Assembly (NCBI GenBank): GCA_027008705.1
Contig: JALVEB010000081.1
Coordinates: forward strand, 1-36,066
Direction: 5' to 3'
Source: Sedimenticola sp.
GTDB taxonomy: Bacteria > Pseudomonadota > Gammaproteobacteria > Chromatiales > Chromatiaceae
Length of the DNA stretch: 36,066 bases
Within the stretch, counting starts at the first letter, position 1. Each line of letters starts with the position of its first letter. The notes beneath the pieces are model-generated. The model did not search any database and was not told the DNA's origin. It saw nothing but the letters and a program-made list of their open reading frames with translations. Of this stretch, positions 12,763-20,550 are shown one piece after another. The translations under genes and the position numbers were made by a program.

Positions 12763-12888
12763 GCCGGCCTCTTGATCCCGGCGGTCGTGGCGGCCCGGTG
12801 GAGAATCCGGTTATCATTGCAGTGGGAATGGTCGAATTCTGATATTCGCCATAGCTACTCGGCTGACCGCTGAAATGATTTTGACGGA

Positions 12889-12930
12889 CAAGGCACAGGC
12901 CCGATCAAGCACAGCGGATCGGGCAGCGGC
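12889..12930 (+). repeat. Short dispersed repeat (family 2) with GCCCGATC/GATCGGGC hairpin
   Basis: ACAAGGCACAGGCCCGATCAAGCACAGCGGATCGGGCAGCG; related copy at about 35858-35902. Confidence 0.6.
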
Positions 12931-13036
12931 GCGGTTTCGCGGTGCCGCCGTGGCCGGTTCCGTAGTACTTAGAACCGGCCAACGGAGGTGTTTGGGAAAG
13001 TAAGCATGATGGCCCTGTTTTCAGCGGTTGGCTGAG

Positions 13037-13199
13037 TATGCTCGTCGCCGCTGAATTTTCGGATTGTCGGGGTCGTTCCTCGCGCCCGTGGGCCAGGCGC
13101 GGAAACGAGTCATGGCCCATTCCATGGCGGCTTTCCGCAACGACGCCCCGGGTGCGAGAGGCGGTTTCAGTCGCCGAAAATTCATGGGCGAAGAGTATA
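13037..13199 (+). repeat. Nested-palindrome repeat, copy A (full length)
   Basis: Left end TATGCTCGTCGCCGCTGAATTTTCGG (13037-13062), right end CCGAAAATTCATGGGCGAAGAGTATA (13174-13199); interior shared with copies B, D and E. Confidence 0.85.
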
Positions 13200-13219
13200 T
13201 TTTCAATAGGGAGAGAAGC

Positions 13220-13474
13220 ATGCCTGTCTGGACTTTGATCGTTTGGTTATTGATTGGTGTCGGCGCCGGAATGTTGGCCCGTCGTTTCATGGGCGGACAG
13301 TCGCCCGGCGGGCTGCTCGGCGATTTGGTTCTGGGGATTCTCGGCGCGGTACTCGGCGGCTACCTGTTGGCCTTGTCGGGCGTGGGTGGCAATGGTGGCA
13401 TCATCGGCAGTTTCATCGTCGCGGTGCTCGGCGCGATGCTGTTGCTGTGGATTGTGCGCAAGCTGAAGGGCTGA
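13220..13474 (+). CDS. GlsB/YeaQ/YmgE-type small membrane protein
   Basis: 84 aa MPVWTLIVWLLIGVGAGMLARRFMGG...GGLLGDLVLGILGAVLGGYL; RBS GGGAGAG just upstream. Confidence 0.85.
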   Translation: MPVWTLIVWLLIGVGAGMLARRFMGGQSPGGLLGDLVLGILGAVLGGYLLALSGVGGNGGIIGSFIVAVLGAMLLLWIVRKLKG

Positions 13475-13486
13475 TGGAGGTTCGCC

Positions 13487-14134
13487 ATGGTCGATGAAAC
13501 CCAAGACCCGGAAGAAAAAGGCCTCTTCGAACGCCTCTCGGAGATTCTCAGCCAACCCTTGCCGGGTACGCGGGAGAAGGTCGAGCTGCCGAAGGGTGCG
13601 GAGGTCACCGCGGCGCAGGTGGAGGATGACGACAGCCTGTTCGACCGCATCCGCGACGTGCTCGCGCAACCGGCGGACGCAGCGGAGGTAGAGCCGGCTC
13701 CAGTCCCCGCTCCGATACCCAAGGCCGCCCCCACTTCCGAATCGCCGTCCGCGGCGGACGAGCCGGAAGACGCCGGGATGCCCGAGTGGTACCGTTTCGA
13801 GTTGAGCCGTTTCGAGCAATATCAGGCGCAAGAGCGACGCAAGCTGGCCGAGCGCCAGCGTCAGGAGCTGGCGGCCTTTCAGCGTTACCAGCAGACCCAG
13901 TTGAGCAATTTCAGCAACCACCAACTGGCGGAATTGAACGCTTTTCACCGCCATCAGAGTGCGCGCCTGGAGGCATGGAAGCAGATGCGCAACGGTGGTC
14001 AGCCGCCCGGCGCCGTGTTGCCGCCGGGTTGGCCGCCGGGGATGCCGCCTCCTCCGGGTTGGCGGCCGGGCATGCCGTTGCCGCCGCAACCACCGCGGGG
14101 ATGGATGCCGCCCGGCCCGTGGCGTCGCAGCTGA
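13487..14134 (+). CDS. Hypothetical protein with charged/Gln-rich central helix and proline-rich C-terminus
   Basis: 215 aa; RFEQYQAQERRKLAERQRQELAAFQRYQQTQLSNFSNHQLAEL then PPGWPPGMPPPPGWRPGMPLPPQPP; 12 bp after the previous CDS. Confidence 0.8.
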   Translation: MVDETQDPEEKGLFERLSEILSQPLPGTREKVELPKGAEVTAAQVEDDDSLFDRIRDVLAQPADAAEVEPAPVPAPIPKAAPTSESPSAADEPEDAGMPEWYRFELSRFEQYQAQERRKLAERQRQELAAFQRYQQTQLSNFSNHQLAELNAFHRHQSARLEAWKQMRNGGQPPGAVLPPGWPPGMPPPPGWRPGMPLPPQPPRGWMPPGPWRRS

Positions 14135-14146
14135 CGCCGCCAGCGC

Positions 14147-15424
14147 ATGAAGTGGCCGATACCCTGGCGTCGGAATCGCGCGGTGGCGCGGCGCGCGGAA
14201 GATTTGTCCGCGCTCGCGCCGCCCAGGCGCGAGCCGTCATTGCGGCACCGACTGGCCACGCCGGTGGTCTGGGCTCTGGGGTTTTCCTTGCTGTTTTTCA
14301 TCGGCGGTTATTTCGGACGCAGCCTTTACGACAGCATCCTGGCCCGGATCGATCTGCACAAAAGCGTGCATGACGACGACAGCCAGGTCGGACTGAAGGT
14401 CGAGTCGCGCGCGCCGCGACGCATCGCCATGCTCGAGGTCGATGTGGGTGGCCGGAAGCGTCGCGTCGCGGTCGATTCCTCGGACCTGAGCGCCTTCGTG
14501 AGCGAGCATCTCGATCGCCTCGAGGCGCAGCGGCTGGCGAGCCTCACGCGCGTCGACGAGGCGCTGGAGCGCGCTGTATCGCCGGTATTCGATGATATGG
14601 AACAACGCATCCAGCGCTATGCCGACTGGTATTTCGCGTGGCTCACGACCTACCGCATCATGGGGGTTGCGCTTCAGAGCGCGGCCGCCTACCTGGCAAA
14701 GCCGGTCAGCGCGCTGAGCCTGCGTGAATCGGTCGAGCTCGAGGTGCGGAAATACCTTGCCGATCATTACAACCGCTTGGTGTTGCGGCCCGAGATCAAT
14801 GATGCGCGCTTGCGTTCCGCGTTCGACCAAGTGGTCGAGCGCGCACACGGTGATTTTCTGCGCGCCATGGCGCGGGTCGACCGTGGCTTCCAGGCCTTCG
14901 CGCTGCGCCACGATCAGCCGCTCGCAAAACCGCCGGAGAGCACCATGCGGCTCGACTGGGCCACCCAGTTCAACAAGCTCGGCCGTCTCACGGCCTACGA
15001 GAAGGGCGACATGGGCGCGGCGGCCGGCGCGCTGGTGGTCGGATCCGGAGCCCTGGTCGGCGCCAAGATCGGCGCGCAGGCGCTGGCCGCCGGCGGCAAG
15101 GGCTTGATGGCAAAACTGGCTTCGCCGTTCGTTGCCAAGGGCGCGAGCGCGGCGGCGGCGGCTGGCGCGGGCGGCGCCGCCGGCGTCATCGGCGGTCCGC
15201 TCGGGGCCTTGCTTGGGGCGGGCATGGGCCTGGGGGTCGATGCCGCGGTCAATGAAGGGGTCGAACTGGTGCAACGCGATGATTTCATCGCCGACACCCG
15301 GGATGCCCTGCATGCGATGCGCGAAGACTGGCTGACGCGCATGCGTCGGGCGCTGCATCATGCGATCGATACCTGGTATGACGATGGCGAGCAGCTACTC
15401 GCGGCCTACGACGCGCGGCGTTGA
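14147..15424 (+). CDS. Hypothetical membrane protein with Gly/Ala-rich hydrophobic C-terminal region
   Basis: 425 aa; TM VVWALGFSLLFFIGGYFG near the N-terminus; GAAAGALVVGSGALVGAKIG...GAGGAAGVIGGPLGALLGAGMGLGVDAAV near the C-terminus; 12 bp after the previous CDS. Confidence 0.8.
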   Translation: MKWPIPWRRNRAVARRAEDLSALAPPRREPSLRHRLATPVVWALGFSLLFFIGGYFGRSLYDSILARIDLHKSVHDDDSQVGLKVESRAPRRIAMLEVDVGGRKRRVAVDSSDLSAFVSEHLDRLEAQRLASLTRVDEALERAVSPVFDDMEQRIQRYADWYFAWLTTYRIMGVALQSAAAYLAKPVSALSLRESVELEVRKYLADHYNRLVLRPEINDARLRSAFDQVVERAHGDFLRAMARVDRGFQAFALRHDQPLAKPPESTMRLDWATQFNKLGRLTAYEKGDMGAAAGALVVGSGALVGAKIGAQALAAGGKGLMAKLASPFVAKGASAAAAAGAGGAAGVIGGPLGALLGAGMGLGVDAAVNEGVELVQRDDFIADTRDALHAMREDWLTRMRRALHHAIDTWYDDGEQLLAAYDARR

Positions 15425-15434
15425 GCCGGAGGCG

Positions 15435-16775
15435 TCAACCGCTATAGAACATATCGCGGTACATGCCTTCCCCCCACGCCAGTCCGGCCTGGGCGATGCG
15501 CGTGCTCCATTGCTCCACCATATGGGTGCGATCAAAGGCAAAGGTCTTCTGCTGCTTGTCGTAGCGGTAGAAGGCGATGATGCTCATCGCTTCCAGCGGG
15601 TCGATATGCACTCCCGAGAAGCACATCGTCTGCGGGCTGCGCCAGGGGATCTCTCGCCCTTCGGCGTGCGCGGCGATCACTTCGGCGACATAACGGGCTT
15701 CTGAGTTTGCGGTATTGCCGCTCTTCGAGAACGGCTGCGAGCGCGCGTCGCCGCACAGGTAAAGGTGTTCGTCGCCGATCAAGTGGTATTTGAACGGGTC
15801 GATGCGCGCCTCTTTCTGCGGTGTGTTCAGGTCGGCCAGCTCCAGGCGCTCGAGCAGGCGCGAGGCGCGTACCGGCGGGTAGATCGCGGCATCGTCGAAG
15901 GCATATTCGTCGAAATCGGTGGCGATCACGCGTCGCGTCGGGTCGACCGAGGTGATGCCGACGCTGGTTTCATACTGGATGATGTCGGGATAGAAGGTCT
16001 TGAAGGCGCGTAGAAAACCGTCGCGCTTGATGCGCACGTCCGGATTCATGTCGAGCAGCAACACCTTGGCGCGGACGCCGCGCTTGCGGAAGATGGCCGC
16101 CGCCATGCAGGCGCGCTCGTAGGGCGCCGCCATGCAGCGGTAGTTGCCGGCCGGCACGGTGAGCAGAAAGGTGCCGCCGCGAAAGCTCTGGAGCTTGTTT
16201 TTGATCGTCAGCAGTTCCGAGGCCCCGGTGAAGCCGGCGGGGTAGTGGGTGCGTAGCGCGTACTCATCGCCAGGGTCCTCGACGCCGAGGCGGGCGTAGT
16301 CATAGTCGATCCCGGGGGCCATTGCCAGGTAGTCGTAGTCGATATAGCCCTGTTCCGTGTGCAGCCGGCGTCGCGTTCGATCGAGGTCGATCACGGTGGC
16401 GTTGAAGAACAGGTAGCCGTTGTTGCGCGCCGCGTCGAGGTAGCTGTGCGTGAGAAATTCCAGGGGGATCTGCTGGGCCATCCACAGGTTGCTCAGCGGG
16501 CAGGAGACGAATACCGCATGGCGGTCGATCAGTACCACGTCGAAGGCTGGATGAAAGCGCTTCAGGTACTTGGCCAGCGTCAGTCCGGCCCAACCGCCGC
16601 CGACCACCACCACGCGCGCTCCCCGTGCCTTCGGCAACGGCGCGCGCAGCGAGCTCAGCTGGTTGATGAACGGCGTTGCCGGAGAATCCGCTCCCCGCGC
16701 GAGACCGGTGGCGAGCAGCAGTCCGCCGGCGCAGCCCGCCTTCAGCAAATCACGGCGCTTGAAGCCTTGTTTCAT
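15435..16775 (-). CDS. FCSD/FccB-like FAD-dependent pyridine nucleotide-disulfide oxidoreductase, Tat-exported
   Basis: Tat-type signal FKRRDLLKAG; VVVVGGGWAGLTLAKYLKRFHP; VSCPLSNLW (candidate FAD-linking Cys); YRCMAAPYERA; LYLCGDARSQPFSKSGNTANSEA. Confidence 0.85.
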   Translation of the reverse strand: MKQGFKRRDLLKAGCAGGLLLATGLARGADSPATPFINQLSSLRAPLPKARGARVVVVGGGWAGLTLAKYLKRFHPAFDVVLIDRHAVFVSCPLSNLWMAQQIPLEFLTHSYLDAARNNGYLFFNATVIDLDRTRRRLHTEQGYIDYDYLAMAPGIDYDYARLGVEDPGDEYALRTHYPAGFTGASELLTIKNKLQSFRGGTFLLTVPAGNYRCMAAPYERACMAAAIFRKRGVRAKVLLLDMNPDVRIKRDGFLRAFKTFYPDIIQYETSVGITSVDPTRRVIATDFDEYAFDDAAIYPPVRASRLLERLELADLNTPQKEARIDPFKYHLIGDEHLYLCGDARSQPFSKSGNTANSEARYVAEVIAAHAEGREIPWRSPQTMCFSGVHIDPLEAMSIIAFYRYDKQQKTFAFDRTHMVEQWSTRIAQAGLAWGEGMYRDMFYSG

Positions 16776-16791
16776 GTCGAGGTCCTGTCGT

Positions 16792-17475
16792 TCAACGGAA
16801 ATCCGGGTTGCGCCAGTCGGCCGACGGCGCGAGATCGGTGGCGGGTACCGGCAGGCGCGAGACATAGTTCAGGATGTGTCGCAGCCGGGTGTCGTCGAGG
16901 GTTTTCACAATGGTCTCCATGGCCGGGTCGACACGGCGCAGCACGCGCCGGATCAGCCCGATCTGCCGCACCATGTAGGCATAGTGCTGGCCTTGCAGAC
17001 GCGGATAGTAGTGACGATTGTCGCCTTCCCCGCGCAGTCCGTGGCAGGCGGCGCATCGCGAGACATAGAGCCGTTCCCCCTCGGCGTATTCCGGCGTGCC
17101 GGGCGCCCAGGGCCCTTGGTCGTGGTCGGGCGTCATCGGCAGGGTGGCGATATAGGCGACGACGTCGGCCAGGGATTGATAGCCGCCGATGGTGCGCTCC
17201 TGCACGAAGGGAAACATCAAGGGGTTGGAGCGCTTGCCGCTGCGGATGTTGAGCAATTGCCGTATCAGGACGTTGCGATGCTGGCCGGCGAGTTGGGGAT
17301 AGGTGCCGTCTTTGTTGCCCCAGCCCTCGGGCAGGTGACAGGCCGCGCAGATGGCATAGATCTCGCGCCCGTTGGCGAGATCGGGCTCGAAGCTCAAGGT
17401 GATCTGGATGGGGGCGGCCGATGCCGGCGGTGCGCCGAGGAGCACGCTCAGCGCGGCCGCGATGAAATATCGCAT
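16792..17475 (-). CDS. Diheme c-type cytochrome
   Basis: Signal peptide MRYFIAAALSVLLGAPPASAA; two CAACH haem motifs; ends 16 bp before the FCSD-like start. Confidence 0.9.
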   Translation of the reverse strand: MRYFIAAALSVLLGAPPASAAPIQITLSFEPDLANGREIYAICAACHLPEGWGNKDGTYPQLAGQHRNVLIRQLLNIRSGKRSNPLMFPFVQERTIGGYQSLADVVAYIATLPMTPDHDQGPWAPGTPEYAEGERLYVSRCAACHGLRGEGDNRHYYPRLQGQHYAYMVRQIGLIRRVLRRVDPAMETIVKTLDDTRLRHILNYVSRLPVPATDLAPSADWRNPDFR

Positions 17476-17488
17476 GCGCCGTTCTCCC

Positions 17489-17776
17489 TCAATCGTGCGC
17501 GATGGGCGTGTCGCTGAAGAGGTAGTCTCTCAATTCCTTGTCGAATGCCGGGTCGCGGCGACGGATCCATTCCAGCACCATCGCGGCGTGTTCCTTTTCC
17601 TCGTCCCGGTTGTGGGCGAGAATCGCGCGCAGCTCGTCGTCCCGGCAGGCGTCGACGCGCTGGTTATACCAGTCCACCGCCTCCAGCTCTTCCATCAGCG
17701 AGGTGATGGCGCGGTGCATGTCGCGGGTTTCATCGCTGAGTTCCGCCAGGGGTTCGTGATAGCCTTCGTTCGACAT
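17489..17776 (-). CDS. Encapsulated-ferritin-like (EncFtn family) protein
   Basis: 95 aa; HEPLAELSDETRDMHRAITSLMEELEAVDWYNQRVDA...ILAHNRDEEKEHAAMVLEWIRRRDPAFDKELRDYLF matches recalled EncFtn pattern including the EE..WY and E..H residues. Confidence 0.85.
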   Translation of the reverse strand: MSNEGYHEPLAELSDETRDMHRAITSLMEELEAVDWYNQRVDACRDDELRAILAHNRDEEKEHAAMVLEWIRRRDPAFDKELRDYLFSDTPIAHD

Positions 17777-17843
17777 GGTGTTCGTCTCCATTGTCGGGCG
17801 GGTAGGATGGCCGCCGCGCGGTCGGGGCGCGGCGGTCGCGGTT

Positions 17844-18557
17844 TCAGCTATACAGCTTCGGCGCGCCGAGATGCTCGTGGATGGCATTCACGGTGGCCGG
17901 TTCGATGCCCAGGCCCTGCGCCAGCTGATGCAAGTACTGCGCCTCGGGGTTGCTGTCCAGATCGATCGCCATCAGCGAGACAGTGTAGACCTGTTCCGCC
18001 ATGCCGGGCGGGATTTCGCGCACGAAGGCGTCCACGTCCAGCGGCGCGGCCAACTCGCGTTGCACGAAATCGATCTCTTCCTGGCTGACATCACCGAGCT
18101 TGGCGATGATCTTCTGTTGTTCTTCGCTGTCTACCTCGCCGTCCGACTTGGCCGCGTTGATCATCGCCCGCACCAGGATCAGGGCCTGCTCCTCGGCTTG
18201 ATGAGGTTCGATGGGGTTGAAATCGGCGCGATCCGGAACCTGTCCGCCGCCTGCGGCCTGGTTCCCGCCGAATTGTTTCATCGCCATCCCAAGCAGATCG
18301 CCCAGGCCGCCACCCGCGCCGGACGCGCCGCCACCGCCGAGCAGGCCGCCGAGCAGATCGCCGATGCCGCCAGCACCCGGGCCACCCTGCATCTGGCGGC
18401 TCGCGCCGCCGAGCAGATCGCCCAGGCCGCCGCCCGAGGACTGGCCGCCGCCCATCACCGCGCCGAGCAAGGAGCCCAGGATGTTGGAACCGGAGCCGCG
18501 CGACATCGCGCCACTGCTGAGCAGGCTGCCAAGGATCTTCATCGCGTCGATTGCCAT
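17844..18557 (-). CDS. DUF533 (YebE/TerB-like) protein with Gly-rich N-terminal repeats
   Basis: Repeated GLGDLLGG/GIGDLLGG/GLGDLLGM; C-terminal LILVRAMINAAKSDGEVDSEEQQKIIAKLGDVSQEE. Confidence 0.85.
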   Translation of the reverse strand: MAIDAMKILGSLLSSGAMSRGSGSNILGSLLGAVMGGGQSSGGGLGDLLGGASRQMQGGPGAGGIGDLLGGLLGGGGASGAGGGLGDLLGMAMKQFGGNQAAGGGQVPDRADFNPIEPHQAEEQALILVRAMINAAKSDGEVDSEEQQKIIAKLGDVSQEEIDFVQRELAAPLDVDAFVREIPPGMAEQVYTVSLMAIDLDSNPEAQYLHQLAQGLGIEPATVNAIHEHLGAPKLYS

Positions 18558-18680
18558 GGTGTCTTTCTCTCCTTCAAATCAATATCGTAATCAAATCAAT
18601 AGTCAAAAGGTTTTCAGAGCGCTTATCGTGGCTCTGTCGCTGACGGTACTACAGTGCGCGGCGGCGTGCATCCCTTTGTC

Positions 18681-18863
18681 ATGCTCGTCGTCCATGAATT
18701 TTCGGCTGCCGGTGGCACTCTTCACATCCTTGGGCAGGGCGCGGAACGCATCCGCCGCCTGTCGAGCCTGGAGGATCGTCCGTCCGGCCCGTCATCTTGC
18801 CGTCCTCTCTGCGAAGGCATGGACCGATCGCGCCGGGTTGGCGGCTCATCGGGCTTGGGAGTA
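18681..18863 (+). repeat. Nested-palindrome repeat, degenerate copy B'
   Basis: Left end ATGCTCGTCGTCCATGAATTTTCGG (18681-18705); interior diverged with TGGGCAGGGCGCGGAACGCA; putative right end near GGAGTA at 18859-18863. Confidence 0.45.
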
Positions 18864-18866
18864 ATC

Positions 18867-19033
18867 TATACTCGTCGCCCATGACTTTTCGGATTTTCGA
18901 GACCGTTCCTCGCGCCCGTGGGCCAGGCGCGGAAGCGAGTCATAGCCCATTCCATGGCGAGTTTCCGCAACAACGCCCACGGGTGCGAGGGGCGGTCGCA
19001 GTGGCCGAAGGCTCATGGACGATGACCAGTATA
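18867..19033 (+). repeat. Nested-palindrome repeat, copy B (full length)
   Basis: TATACTCGTCGCCCATGACTTTTCGG...CCTCGCGCCCGTGGGCC...GCCCACGGGTGCGAGG...GGCCGAAGGCTCATGGACGATGACCAGTATA. Confidence 0.85.
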
Positions 19034-19079
19034 ACGATCAGCGAACCCTTCCACTCATCCCAAGCCGGATACTGATTCC

Positions 19080-19859
19080 ATGCCCCCCCGAAACCGGAAG
19101 AACCAGATCATCCACCGCTGCCAGCAGCCGACCCGCTGCAAGGATTGCGAGGTGCGACGCCGCGCCTTGTTTCGTGGTGTCGCCGAGGAGCAGTTGAACT
19201 GGATGCAGGAATACCGCCATGCACAGTTCGAGGTGCCAGCGCGATACGAGCTGTTCAGCGAGGGAGAACCCGCGGATTATGTCTATACCTTGCACGATGG
19301 TTGGGCGATCATTTACAAAACTGTTTCCAACGGGAAGCGCCAGATCATGCGTTTTGCCCTTTCCGGGGATTTTCTCGGTTTCCAGGCCGATCTGTCGGCG
19401 CCGATGGGTTACGGCATTACCACTCTGACCTCGTGCCGGGTATGCGCTTTTCCACGCGCGCGCATGGAGGACATGCTGGCAGCCAACGCCCGCGTCGCGA
19501 TGCGCCTGGCCGAGATGAACGCCCGCTACATGGCGATCTGCCAGACTCATCTGCTGTGTACCGGACGCAAGCCGGCCCGCGAGCGCCTCGCCTACCTGTT
19601 CCTGGAGCTCTACCATCGCCTGCGTCAGCTCAATCCGGCCATCGGCGAGGAAGAGGGGGTGGAATTCCCGCTGGCCCAGGAAGAGATCGGCGACGCCATC
19701 GGCCTGACCAACGTCCACGTCAGCCGCACCTTGCAGGAATTGAAACAGGATGGCTTGGTGCGGATCGCCGGAAAACGTCTGTATATCCTCGATCCGGAAC
19801 GCTTGCAGGCTCTCGCCGAGTTCGATCCGAGCGTAGTGGCTGAGAATGGCTATCTCTGA
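19080..19859 (+). CDS. Crp/Fnr-family transcriptional regulator with clustered N-terminal cysteines
   Basis: CRCQQPTRCKDC-like N-terminal region (RCQQPTRCKDCEVRRR), cNMP-binding fold (YELFSEGEPADYVYTLHDGWA), HTH EEIGDAIGLTNVHVSRTLQELKQDGLV. Confidence 0.9.
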   Translation: MPPRNRKNQIIHRCQQPTRCKDCEVRRRALFRGVAEEQLNWMQEYRHAQFEVPARYELFSEGEPADYVYTLHDGWAIIYKTVSNGKRQIMRFALSGDFLGFQADLSAPMGYGITTLTSCRVCAFPRARMEDMLAANARVAMRLAEMNARYMAICQTHLLCTGRKPARERLAYLFLELYHRLRQLNPAIGEEEGVEFPLAQEEIGDAIGLTNVHVSRTLQELKQDGLVRIAGKRLYILDPERLQALAEFDPSVVAENGYL

Positions 19860-20550
19860 CGACCATCGTTTCGAGCCGATCGGCGTATTGCATTCGCCGT
19901 TTCGGGACAAATTCGGGATTCCGCGCCAGGCCGGTCTGGCCCCGGTCGAGACGCGCCTGGAGTTGTTTTCTCCCTACAACCGGCCGGAAGCGCTTGCCGG
20001 GCTCGAATCCTTCTCGCATGTATGGCTGCAATTCGTTTTTCACCGCATCCCACGAAACGCCTGGAAACCTTCGGTTCGTCCTCCCAGGCTTGGTGGCAAC
20101 CAGCGTGTCGGCGTATTCGCCAGCCGCTCCCCGTTTCGCCCGAACCGGCTGGGGCTCTCCTTGGTGCGTTTGTTGTCCCTCGATGAAAGCGGCGCCGGCC
20201 TGCGCCTGCTCGGCGCCGATCTGCTCGACGGCACGCCGGTGCTGGATATCAAGCCCTATCTGCCGTGGGCCGAGGCTCCGCCCGATGCCGAGGCGGGCTG
20301 GGCCGGCGCGCCGCCCCGGCGCCTGGCGGTGCGCTTCTCGCCGCGCGCCGAGGCCGCGCTGGCGGCGCGCGCGGGCAAGATTACACCAGAACTGCTGAGC
20401 GATCTGTTATCTCTCGATCCGCGCCCGGCCTACCATCAGGTCTCATCGCGTGAATACGGCATGCGCTTCGGCGATCTCGAGATCAAGTGGCGGGTCGATG
20501 AGCGGGGCGTATGGGTCAGCGCCGTGGATTCCACCACTGACTCGCACTGA
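19846..20550 (+). CDS. tsaA: TsaA/TrmO-type tRNA N6-methyltransferase
   Basis: FEPIGVLHSPFRDKFGIPRQAGLAP, GVFASRSPFRPNRLGLS, DLLDGTPVLDIKPYLPWAEA. Confidence 0.93.
   Translation: MAISDDHRFEPIGVLHSPFRDKFGIPRQAGLAPVETRLELFSPYNRPEALAGLESFSHVWLQFVFHRIPRNAWKPSVRPPRLGGNQRVGVFASRSPFRPNRLGLSLVRLLSLDESGAGLRLLGADLLDGTPVLDIKPYLPWAEAPPDAEAGWAGAPPRRLAVRFSPRAEAALAARAGKITPELLSDLLSLDPRPAYHQVSSREYGMRFGDLEIKWRVDERGVWVSAVDSTTDSH

Noticed and set aside
13064-13219. ORF-track extension upstream of the glsB-like start (MSGSFLAPVGQARKRVMAHSMAAFRND...)
   Set aside because: This part is translated repeat copy A; the real start is the ATG at 13220 after a good RBS.
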